This document shows, piece by piece, positions 57,128-64,000 of a DNA stretch of 64,000 nt. Each line of letters begins with the position of its first letter. Positions within the stretch are counted from its first letter, which is position 1. A model generated the notes under the pieces. The model had not been told where the DNA came from, ran no database searches, and worked only from the letters and a program-made list of their open reading frames with translations. The stretch is from Sphingomonas sp. G-3-2-10 (GTDB lineage: Bacteria; Pseudomonadota; Alphaproteobacteria; Sphingomonadales; Sphingomonadaceae): assembly GCF_012927115.1 (NCBI RefSeq), contig NZ_JABBFY010000001.1:186001-250000 (forward strand), given 5' to 3'. Made by a program: the position numbers and the translations under genes.

Positions 57128-57240
57128 TTACACCCCTCCCGCTTGCGGGAGGGGCCGGGGGAGGGGCTGTCCCTCCACCCCGCAATTTGCGGCCAGCGGA
57201 CCGGCCCTCCCCTAGCCCCTCCCGCAAGCGGGAGGGGGAC
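57128..57240. repeat. GC-rich intergenic palindromic element in the uronate operon
   Basis: CACCCCTCCCGCTTGCGGGAGGGG at the left and CCCCTCCCGCAAGCGGGAGGGG at the right are inverted copies. Between them, GGGGGAGGGG pairs with CCCTCCCCTAGCCCC, and the inner part is CCGCAATTTGCGG. It is the same design as the element at 21145, and sits between kduI and kduD, which are otherwise one operon. Confidence 0.75.
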
Positions 57241-57251
57241 AGGAAGAAGAA

Positions 57252-58007
57252 ATGACCAATCCCTTCGATCTCACCGGCCGCGTCGCGGTCGTCACCGGCG
57301 CCAATACCGGCATCGGGCAGGGCATCGCGCTCGCGCTCGCCGCGGCCGGAGCGGATATCGCCGCGGTTGGGCGCACGCCGGCGCAGGAGACCGTCGAGAA
57401 AGCCCGCGCGCTGGGCCGCAAGGCGGAGATCATCTCGGCCGATCTCTCGTCGATCGAGCCGGTCGGCCGCGTGGTCGACGAAGCGGTGGAGAAGCTCGGC
57501 GGGCTCGACATCCTCGTCAACAATGCCGGGATCATCCGCCGCAACGACAGCCTCGACTTCACCGAAGAGGATTGGGACGCGGTGGTGGATACCAATATGA
57601 AGTCGGTATTCTTCCTGTGTCAGGCGGCGGGCCGCCACATGGTGAAGCAGGGCCGCGGCAAGATCATCAACATCGCCTCGATGCTGACCTTTCAGGGCGG
57701 CATCCGCGTGCCGAGCTATACCGCGTCCAAATCGGGCATCGGCGGGCTGACCAAGCTGCTGGCGAACGAATGGGCGAGCAAGGGCATCAACGTGAACGCG
57801 ATCGCCCCCGGCTATATCTCGACCAACAACACGACCGCGCTGCGTGCCGACGAGGACCGAAACCGCTCGATCATGGAGCGTATCCCGGCGGGCCGCTGGG
57901 GCAGTCCTGAAGATATGGGTGGCGCCGCGGTCTTCCTTGCGTCATCGGCATCCGACTATGTGCAGGGGCATATCCTTGCAGTGGACGGAGGCTGGCTAGC
58001 GCGATGA
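57252..58007 (+). CDS. kduD: 2-Dehydro-3-deoxy-D-gluconate 5-dehydrogenase (KduD)
   Basis: 251 aa, a short-chain dehydrogenase/reductase. It reduces 2,5-diketo-3-deoxygluconate to 2-keto-3-deoxygluconate with NAD(P)H. TGANTGIGQGIALAL (cofactor), NNAGIIRR and the catalytic YTASKSGIGG are present, and NNAGIIRR is typical of KduD. It overlaps kdgK by 4 nt. Confidence 0.92.
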   Translation: MTNPFDLTGRVAVVTGANTGIGQGIALALAAAGADIAAVGRTPAQETVEKARALGRKAEIISADLSSIEPVGRVVDEAVEKLGGLDILVNNAGIIRRNDSLDFTEEDWDAVVDTNMKSVFFLCQAAGRHMVKQGRGKIINIASMLTFQGGIRVPSYTASKSGIGGLTKLLANEWASKGINVNAIAPGYISTNNTTALRADEDRNRSIMERIPAGRWGSPEDMGGAAVFLASSASDYVQGHILAVDGGWLAR

Positions 58008-59008
58008 CGATTGCTTTCTTCGGTGAATTGATGCTGCGGCTCTCGCCGCCGGGGCGCGAGCTGCTGTTGCAGACGCCGAAGTTCGAAGTGAATGTCGGCG
58101 GGGCCGAAGCCAATGTGGCGACCGGCCTTGCCTGTCTTGGCCACAAGGTGCGGATGATCAGCGCGGTGGCGGACAATCCGCTGGGCGCCGCGGCGATCGG
58201 CGAACTGCGTCGGCGGGGCGTGGATACCGCGACGGTCGTTTCGGAGCCCGGCCGGCTCGGCCTGTATTTCCTGACGCCAGGCGCGGGGCTGCGCGCTTCC
58301 GAAGTCGTCTATGACCGCGCGCATTCGGTGTTCGCGGATCGGCCGGCGGAAAGCTGGGACTGGGACGCGCTGCTCGGCGGTGCGACGCGGCTGCATCTTT
58401 CGGGGATCACCCCGGCGCTGGGGCACAACACCGCCAGCGCGGCGATGGCGGCGGCCGAAGCAGCGGGAGCGAAGGGGATTCCCGTCTCGTTCGACGGCAA
58501 TTACCGCGCGAAACTGTGGGAAAGCTGGGACAGCGATCCCAAGGCGGTGCTCACCCAGTTGATCACTCATGCCGACCTGCTGTTCGGCAACCATCGCGAT
58601 ATTTCGCTGCTTCTGGGGCGCCAGTTCTCGGGCGATGGTCCCGACCGGCGGCGCGAGGCGGCGGAAGCGGCGTTCGCTGCATTCCCGAAGCTCCAGACGA
58701 TCGCCAACACCGCGCGCCATGTCGACGATGCCGACAGCCATCGCGTCTCGGCGCGGGTCGATACGCGCGCGGGCGGCTATCAGACCGACGAAGTGCTGAT
58801 TGCGGGCATCGTCGACCGGATCGGCGCGGGCGACGCCTTTGCGGCGGGCGTGCTGCATGGCCTGATCGAAAGCGGCGGCGATGCGAAGGCGGCGGCTGAA
58901 GCCGGCCTCGCGCTGACCGCGCTCAAACATTCGCTGCCGGGCGATGCCAGCCTGTTCACGCGCGCCGATCTGGACGCGTTCGGGGAGGGTCTCGACGTCC
59001 GGCGGTAA
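58004..59008 (+). CDS. kdgK: 2-Keto-3-deoxygluconate kinase (KdgK)
   Basis: 334 aa, a PfkB-family sugar kinase. It phosphorylates KDG, which then enters the Entner-Doudoroff aldolase step. The first motif GELMLRLSPPGRELLLQTPK, VNVGGAEANVATGLACLG and the C-terminal catalytic DRIGAGDAFAAGVLHGLIES are plain. The context with kduD confirms the substrate. The KDPG aldolase gene is not in the window. Confidence 0.93.
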   Translation: MTIAFFGELMLRLSPPGRELLLQTPKFEVNVGGAEANVATGLACLGHKVRMISAVADNPLGAAAIGELRRRGVDTATVVSEPGRLGLYFLTPGAGLRASEVVYDRAHSVFADRPAESWDWDALLGGATRLHLSGITPALGHNTASAAMAAAEAAGAKGIPVSFDGNYRAKLWESWDSDPKAVLTQLITHADLLFGNHRDISLLLGRQFSGDGPDRRREAAEAAFAAFPKLQTIANTARHVDDADSHRVSARVDTRAGGYQTDEVLIAGIVDRIGAGDAFAAGVLHGLIESGGDAKAAAEAGLALTALKHSLPGDASLFTRADLDAFGEGLDVRR

Positions 59009-59064
59009 TGGGTCACGGCAAGACATAAAGAGGCGAGAGACATCGCCCTTTTGGAGGGGTGTCG

Positions 59065-60396
59065 ATGAAGGGGAGCATTCCCGCAGCAGGGGAAGCGGCT
59101 TTGCCGCCGCCCGAACTCGCTGCATTTCGCAGGACCTATGGCGTCGATGGCGCATGGGAAGCCGAATTGCGCGAAGCCTGGGGGCTGATCGCGCCGCATA
59201 TTGCGGGGATTGCGCGCGAGTTGCTGGAGCGGCGCAGTGCTGGCGCGACGGTGACCGACGCGATGGTCAGCGCGCGCGTCGCCTATGCGGAAGCCAAGCT
59301 GGCGCGGCCGATCGACCAGCGCTGGATCGACACGATCATCGCCGAGGCCGACCGGATCGGGCAGGGTGAGTTCGACTTCTCCGTGGTCGCGGCATCGATG
59401 GTGGTGGCGCAGATGCGGGTCCATGCACTCTATTTCGAACTGACGCGCGATCCCGCGACCCTGGAGCGCGTGACGCGCGCGACGCAGAAGCTGGCGGTGG
59501 TCGAGTTCGAGCTGATCGCCAGCCGGCTGCGGGCAATCGCACGGGCGCGAAACGTGGCGGCGCTGCGCGAGGAAGCGGCGAAGGCGCGGGCCGATCTGGC
59601 GCGCGCGATCGCCAGTACCGCGCGGCACAGCCGCGACGTGGCGCGCTTTACCGAGCGGACGGCGAGCGAATTGCAGGCGCTGCGCGCGCCGGCGGCGGAA
59701 GTATCGATCGCGGCGGACCAGTCGGCGACGGCGATGGCAAGCTCGGCGCACAATGCCGCGGGACTGATCGCGGCCTATGATCAGGCGCGCGACCATGCGA
59801 CCGGGGCCGCGGACGTGGCGGGCCGGGCCGATGCCATCGCACAGCAGGGCGCGGACAATGCCGCCAGCCTTGCGGCGCATACCGCCAGAATCGAATCGGT
59901 CGTCACGCTGATCGCGGGGATTGCGAACCAGACGAAGCTGCTGGCGCTCAACGCCTCGATCGAGGCGGCGCGCGCCGGGGAAAGCGGGCGCGGCTTCGCG
60001 ATCGTCGCGCAGGAAGTGCGCAGTCTCGCCGATCAGGCATCCGACGCGACGGGCGGGATTACCGAGACGATCCGGCAGGCGCAGGGCGCGAGCGACGTGG
60101 TGTCGGAAACCAACCGGACCATCCGCGAGACGGTGGGCGAACTGCTCGGGCGCGTGCGCGCGCTGTCGGCGGCGATGGAGGAACAGGTGGCCACGGTGGG
60201 GGCGATCCTCGCCTCGATCGACGAAACGGCGATGTCCTCGCGCGAAATCGCCGCGCTGATCGCGACGATCAACGAGCGCGTGGCGCATCTGGCGGGTGCG
60301 GCGGAAGAAGCCGGGCAGCAGGCGATTGCGGCAGGCGAGGCGCTGGAACTGATCGAGGAACGGGCCGGGGCCTTCATGACGGGAGTAGCGCGATGA
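59065..60396 (+). CDS. Soluble MCP-like protein with a degenerate protoglobin-type sensor domain
   Basis: 443 aa with no membrane helix. Residues about 15-165 resemble the sensor globin of globin-coupled sensors ([20 protein letters not shown], then [20 protein letters not shown]). A chemoreceptor signalling domain follows, with the hairpin tip [32 protein letters not shown] written in full only in the protein (residues 288-319). By alignment on RWI, the proximal heme His position is K78, so heme binding is doubtful. GGAGGGG eight bases before the ATG fixes the start. It follows kdgK by 56 bp and overlaps the esterase gene by 4 nt. No other chemotaxis gene is here. Confidence 0.75.
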   Translation: MKGSIPAAGEAALPPPELAAFRRTYGVDGAWEAELREAWGLIAPHIAGIARELLERRSAGATVTDAMVSARVAYAEAKLARPIDQRWIDTIIAEADRIGQGEFDFSVVAASMVVAQMRVHALYFELTRDPATLERVTRATQKLAVVEFELIASRLRAIARARNVAALREEAAKARADLARAIASTARHSRDVARFTERTASELQALRAPAAEVSIAADQSATAMASSAHNAAGLIAAYDQARDHATGAADVAGRADAIAQQGADNAASLAAHTARIESVVTLIAGIANQTKLLALNASIEAARAGESGRGFAIVAQEVRSLADQASDATGGITETIRQAQGASDVVSETNRTIRETVGELLGRVRALSAAMEEQVATVGAILASIDETAMSSREIAALIATINERVAHLAGAAEEAGQQAIAAGEALELIEERAGAFMTGVAR

Positions 60397-61955
60397 ACGA
60401 GGTTTCGCGGCGTTCGGTAATGGCTGGCGGGCTGGCGCTGGCGGCGATGCCGCTGGTCGCGCGGGGGCAGGCGCTGCGCGGCATTCTGGTCGATTGTCCT
60501 GCCGGGAAATTCTCCGGCATCCCAAGCGGTGAGGGCTGGGCGTTCAAGGGAATCCGCTATGGCCGGGCAGAGCGATTTCAGGCGCCGGTGCGCGCGCCGC
60601 GCTCTGACGAGACGCAGAATGCCTGGGAGTTCGGCCCCATCGCCCCGCAGCGCAGCGGCTCCGGGCTGATGGACGAACAGTGCCTTTACCTCAATATCTG
60701 GACGCCCGAGGCGCATCCCAAGGCCGCCAAGCCGGTGATGCTCTATATCCACGGCGGGGCCTATTCGAACGGCACGGTTACGGTGCCGACCAATGACGGC
60801 GAGGCGCTGGCTGCGACCGAGGATGTCGTCGTGGTGACCGTGAACCACCGGCTCAACGCGCTGGGCTATCTCTATCTCGCGCGGATGGATCCGCGCTTCG
60901 CCGACAGCGGCAATCTGGGGCAGCTCGACCGGATCGTGGCGCTGCAATGGGTGCGGGAGAATATCGCGGGGTTCGGCGGCGATCCGAAACGCGTCTTCGT
61001 ATTCGGCCAGTCGGGCGGCGGCGCGAAGATCGCGACGATGATGGGGATGCCCGCGGCGAAGGGCCTGTTCCATTCCGCCGCGACCATGAGCGGACAGCAG
61101 GTCACCGCCTCGGGCCCGATGAACGCGCACAAGCGGGCGCAAGCCTATCTGGCGAAGCTGGGCGTGAAGGAGAATGACCTCGGCCGGTTGCTCGAACTGC
61201 CGGTGGGCAAGCTGATCGAAGCGACCGAGGCCGTCGATCCGATCCTTGGCGGGGGCGTCTATTTCGGGCCGGTGCTCGACATGAAATGGCTCGTGCGCCA
61301 CCCGTTCTGGCCCGATCCCAATCCGCAATCGAACCATATCCCGATGATATTGGGCAATACGCGCGACGAGACGCGGGCGTTCATCCCGGCGGAATCGGCG
61401 CGGGTGAAGGGGCTGACCTGGGACAATCTGGCCGCGACGATGGCGCCCGAGCTGCGCATGGACGTGCTGCCCGAATGGGTGGTGAGCGAGTATCGCGCGC
61501 ACTTCCCCGGCGATACGCCCGAGCAGATCTTCTACCGTGCGACCACGGCGGGGCGGAGCTGGCCGGGGCAGGTGATCGAAGCCGATGCTCGGGCCGCCGC
61601 TGGGGCGAAGGCGACCTGGGTCTATCAGCTCGACTATCAGTCGCCGGTGCAGCCTTCGCGCGGGGCGCCGCATACCGGGGACATTCCGCTCGTGTTCGGC
61701 ACGCTGGGCGCCGAGGGTTCGATCACCGGGACGGGGCCGGAGGCGCAGCGGCTGAGCCGACAGATGATGGGCGCCTTCGCCGCGCTGGCGCGGACCGGCA
61801 AGCCCGTGGCGAAAGGCGTGCCGCTATGGCCGGCCTATACGCTGCCGAAGCGCGCGACGATGGTGTTCGACGTGGAGAGCCGCGCGGTGAACGATCCGCG
61901 AAAGTGGGAACGCGAGCTGTTTGCGCGGGTACCCTATATTCAGCCGGGAAGCTGA
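60393..61955 (+). CDS. Carboxylesterase type B, exported (Tat-type signal)
   Basis: 520 aa. The N terminus [19 protein letters not shown] looks like a twin-arginine signal. Alpha/beta-hydrolase features: oxyanion region [10 protein letters not shown], nucleophile S207 in FGQSGGGA (the family usually has GESAGG), acid E326 in GNTRDETR and H427 in [13 protein letters not shown]. It hydrolyses carboxylic esters in the periplasm or outside. It is translationally coupled to the MCP-like gene and at the end of the uronate operon. An action on esters of pectic or phenolic polysaccharide side groups is possible, not shown. Confidence 0.87.
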   Translation: MNEVSRRSVMAGGLALAAMPLVARGQALRGILVDCPAGKFSGIPSGEGWAFKGIRYGRAERFQAPVRAPRSDETQNAWEFGPIAPQRSGSGLMDEQCLYLNIWTPEAHPKAAKPVMLYIHGGAYSNGTVTVPTNDGEALAATEDVVVVTVNHRLNALGYLYLARMDPRFADSGNLGQLDRIVALQWVRENIAGFGGDPKRVFVFGQSGGGAKIATMMGMPAAKGLFHSAATMSGQQVTASGPMNAHKRAQAYLAKLGVKENDLGRLLELPVGKLIEATEAVDPILGGGVYFGPVLDMKWLVRHPFWPDPNPQSNHIPMILGNTRDETRAFIPAESARVKGLTWDNLAATMAPELRMDVLPEWVVSEYRAHFPGDTPEQIFYRATTAGRSWPGQVIEADARAAAGAKATWVYQLDYQSPVQPSRGAPHTGDIPLVFGTLGAEGSITGTGPEAQRLSRQMMGAFAALARTGKPVAKGVPLWPAYTLPKRATMVFDVESRAVNDPRKWERELFARVPYIQPGS

Positions 61956-62872
61956 GCGTGGCGGCGGTGTGCGGCGATGCACGACAGGACGCTTGAGACG
62001 ACCAGCACGAAGGCGGCGACCTCGAGCGCGTGCGGCCACCGCTGTTCCCAGATGAAGCCATAGATCAGCGCGAACAGCGTTTCGAACAGGATCATCTGGC
62101 CGACCAGCGTCAGCGGCAGGAGGCGGCTCATCCGGTTCCACAGCGCGTTGCCGAGGATCGAGGCGAAGACCGCGACCGCCATCGAGACGCCGGCGAAGCG
62201 GAGCCACGCGGCGGGATCGTGGCGGATCGGCTCCAGCAACAGAGTGAAGGGGATCAGCGCCACCGCCTGCGCGCCAGTGACGAGGCCGGTCAGCAGGTTC
62301 CAGTCATGGACCGAGACATGGCCGAGCCGGGCGAGGCAGCGGCTGTTACCGACCGCATAGGCGGTCCAGGAGGCGAGCGCGCCGATCGCGCAGAGCAGAC
62401 CGATCAGCTGGGTGCGGAACTCGCCCGTCGGGGCTGCGAGCGCCTGCCAGCCGATGCAGATTGCGCCAGCCGCGCACAACAGGAGCGAAGGGGTAAGGCG
62501 GCGCAGCGGCACGGCGTCGCGATCGCGGCTGCCGATGATGGTGACCGCGACGGGGAGGAAGCCGATCACCAGCGAGGTCATGGCGATACCGCCGGTCTGC
62601 ACCGCGCTGGCGAGGAGGACATAGTAGAGCGTGTTGCCGGCAAGGGCGAGCCAGACGAGCGACAGCCAGTCGCGGCGGGTGAGGGTGGCGGCGAGCGCAC
62701 GGATGCGAGGGGCGACTAGCGCGGCGGACACCGCGCCGAATGCGAGATAGCGGCCAACGGCGAGCTGGAGCGGCGTGAAGTCGCGCGTCAGTTCGGGTGC
62801 AAGAAACACCAGTCCCCACAGCGCGCCGGCGCCGATGCCGCACAGGATGCCGATATGGGTGCCGGTCTTCAT
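61940..62872 (-). CDS. EamA/DMT family transporter (second)
   Basis: 310 aa with ten hydrophobic segments, the standard EamA two-repeat build (first helix IGILCGIGAGALWGLVFLAP; C-terminal repeat ending in GQMILFETLFALIYGFIWEQ). It probably exports an amino acid or metabolite. Its start faces an Lrp-type regulator across a 74-bp gap, a common pairing for regulated amino-acid exporters. Its last 16 nt overlap the end of the convergent esterase gene. Confidence 0.85.
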   Translation of the reverse strand: MKTGTHIGILCGIGAGALWGLVFLAPELTRDFTPLQLAVGRYLAFGAVSAALVAPRIRALAATLTRRDWLSLVWLALAGNTLYYVLLASAVQTGGIAMTSLVIGFLPVAVTIIGSRDRDAVPLRRLTPSLLLCAAGAICIGWQALAAPTGEFRTQLIGLLCAIGALASWTAYAVGNSRCLARLGHVSVHDWNLLTGLVTGAQAVALIPFTLLLEPIRHDPAAWLRFAGVSMAVAVFASILGNALWNRMSRLLPLTLVGQMILFETLFALIYGFIWEQRWPHALEVAAFVLVVSSVLSCIAAHRRHAQLPG

Positions 62873-62946
62873 GTGATGGGGAATATCATCGGTGCAGCAT
62901 GATTTGTGCTCGACTTGAGGGCATCAAATGCAACAAAAAATCACCT

Positions 62947-63435
62947 ATGGCTCGAACGACTCCCGCCGGGCGACGCGCGCTCGACAGTTTCGACCGCGCG
63001 ATCCTGCGCATCCTCCAGCGCGACAACAAGACGCCGCAGCGGACGATCGGCGAAGCGGTGAACCTCTCCGCCGCCGCGGTGCAAAGGCGTATCGCGGCGA
63101 TGGAGGCCGATGGAATCATCGAGCGCAACGTGGCGATCGTAGATGCGCGGGCGGTGGCGATGACGATCACGGCGATCGTCGAAGTGACGCTGATCAACGA
63201 ACGGCTACCGGTGGTGAGCAGCGCAAAGGCACTCTTTCACGCCGCGCCGGAAGTGCAGCAATGCTATTACGTCACCGGCGGAATCAGCTTCGTGCTGGTG
63301 ATCGTCGCGCCCGACATGGTCGAGTATGAAGCGATCACCCAGCGGCTCTTCTCGCAGAACGACTGCGTGGCAAATTTCCGCAGCCTGATCGCGCTCGACC
63401 GGCTGAAGACCGGCGCGGAGATCGTGATTCCGTAA
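62947..63435 (+). CDS. Lrp/AsnC family transcriptional regulator
   Basis: 162 aa. N-terminal HTH (LDSFDRAILRILQRDNKTPQ, then LSAAAVQRRIAAMEADGIIE) and a C-terminal RAM ligand domain (VQQCYYVTGGISFVLVIVAP, then LIALDRLKTG). These proteins sense amino acids and often control a divergent exporter; here the EamA gene. The AT-rich gap before it (ATCAAATGCAACAAAAAATC) probably holds the shared promoter. The start is the ATG that gives an ordinary-length family N terminus. Confidence 0.92.
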   Translation: MARTTPAGRRALDSFDRAILRILQRDNKTPQRTIGEAVNLSAAAVQRRIAAMEADGIIERNVAIVDARAVAMTITAIVEVTLINERLPVVSSAKALFHAAPEVQQCYYVTGGISFVLVIVAPDMVEYEAITQRLFSQNDCVANFRSLIALDRLKTGAEIVIP

Positions 63436-63473
63436 ATCCGGGATGAGAGCGGCGAGGGAGGCATCTACGTTCA

Positions 63474-63502
63474 AAAATCCTCCGCCGGAGGGGGAGGATC
63501 AG
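63474..63502. repeat. Intergenic palindrome at convergent gene ends
   Basis: AATCCTCCGCCGGAGGGGGAGGAT folds back on itself (ATCCTCC with GGAGGAT, inner CCGCCGG). It stands 40 bp after the Lrp stop and 48 bp before the end of the pectate lyase-like gene, so it may terminate both. Its sequence is close to the repeat starting at 4785. Confidence 0.6.
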
Positions 63503-63550
63503 AAAATTGAATTTCGAGCAGTCTAATCCCCTTGCAGAAGGGCGATAAGG

Positions 63551-64000
63551 TTACTGCCCCGTCCGCATGTCGCGGTCGCGCGGGCTCAGTGCTTCCTGCG
63601 GGACGGGGCCGGTCTGACCCGGATAGCGGCCCGATTTCGGCTCCATCGTGTCGAGGTTCCAGTCGGCTTCGACGAAGGGGGCCTTGGTCGGCTTGTAGGC
63701 CGGATAGGCGCTGACGTCCTTCTCGTCGTTGATGATGTCGCCCCGGCCTTCCGCGACGAAGAACAGCACGCGGATATCCTCGGCGTCGCGGTCCCAGGGG
63801 CGAGCGCCGGCGGTGTAGAGCACGCTGGTCTCGACATCGCCCGAGGGGAGGATGGTCATGCCGGCGGTCGGCATCATCGGCGCCTTCTTCTCGATGATCT
63901 TCGCGCGGGTCTCCCCATAGCGGCCGAACATCGGGAGCTTCACGCCGTGGCGATCCACCGCGCGATTGTCCTTGCCGTAATAGTTGAGATCACCGTCGCC
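63551..64000 (-). CDS. Probable polysaccharide (pectate) lyase, C-terminal fragment
   Basis: The reading frame is open to the right edge, so only the last 149 codons are visible. The segment TAGARPWDRDAEDIRVLFFV, then GRGDIINDEKDVSAYPAY, resembles the conserved C-terminal part of family 1-type pectate lyases (AGARPWDRDAVDARI, then GRIIDSxxEVGGYP). The start of the visible part (GDLNYYGKDNRAVDRHG) is not diagnostic. Placement near uxaC-kduI-kduD-kdgK supports pectin breakdown: lyases make the unsaturated uronates that KduI and KduD process. Identification rests on a short region. Confidence 0.5.
   Translation of the reverse strand, partial: GDGDLNYYGKDNRAVDRHGVKLPMFGRYGETRAKIIEKKAPMMPTAGMTILPSGDVETSVLYTAGARPWDRDAEDIRVLFFVAEGRGDIINDEKDVSAYPAYKPTKAPFVEADWNLDTMEPKSGRYPGQTGPVPQEALSPRDRDMRTGQ

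Overview
The window is GC-rich DNA from an alphaproteobacterium, most likely a sphingomonad (Sphingomonas, Sphingobium or Novosphingobium type). This rests on the mix of TonB-dependent receptors, many class I P450s, a ferulate module built on an NDP-forming CoA ligase, GGGAGAGGG-type ribosome binding sites and GC-rich palindromes in intergenic gaps. It reads as a dense catabolic region. I see no tRNA, rRNA, CRISPR array or transposase.

Layout. 1-9.1 kb: the end of a LuxR-type regulator, a PhyH dioxygenase, a HTH-membrane-TPR protein, divergent LysR and LacI regulators, and a TonB receptor-P450 pair. 9.3-19.0 kb (minus strand): an eight-gene operon with overlapping or abutting genes. It encodes a TRAP transporter, four CaiB/BaiF CoA-transferases (one without the catalytic Asp) and a fused 2-hydroxyacyl-CoA dehydratase-like protein that appears to lack its Fe-S cysteines. 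19.1-29.3 kb (plus): a MarR regulator followed by a ferulate/hydroxycinnamate block (aldehyde dehydrogenase, hydratase-lyase, NDP-forming CoA ligase), an amidohydrolase, a di-heme cytochrome c, an OmpA-like protein, an aromatic-acid MFS carrier and a second MarR. 29.4-36.6 kb: a second TonB receptor, PrpD-like protein, two MFS carriers and an EamA carrier. 36.6-41.7 kb: two P450-PhyH pairs that converge on a CapA-like phosphoesterase. 41.8-45.8 kb: MarR, VanA-type Rieske oxygenase, MetE-like methyltransferase and PobA. 45.8-47.0 kb: an orphan contractile-tail sheath gene. 47.0-52.2 kb: malate synthase G and bioF-bioD-bioA. 52.4-62 kb: a uronate operon (hydratase, ExuT-like carrier, uxaC, kduI, kduD, kdgK) running into a soluble chemoreceptor-like protein and a carboxylesterase. 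The right edge has an EamA carrier, an Lrp regulator and the end of a probable pectate lyase.

How it fits together. Hydroxycinnamates would be activated (FerA-like), cleaved to vanillin or 4-hydroxybenzaldehyde (FerB-like), oxidised (LigV/Vdh-like), then demethylated (VanA) or hydroxylated (PobA) to protocatechuate. The ring-cleavage genes are not here. Pectin-derived uronates would pass through UxaC, KduI, KduD and KdgK. A palindrome close to TGAAAGCGCTTTCA recurs in at least four promoter regions and suggests a LacI-type regulon joining a receptor, carriers, the P450-PhyH-CapA unit and pobA. A separate identical 17-bp motif lies before the aldehyde dehydrogenase and the second receptor.

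The least explained items are the TRAP/CoA-transferase/dehydratase-like operon, the P450-PhyH modules and the orphan sheath gene.
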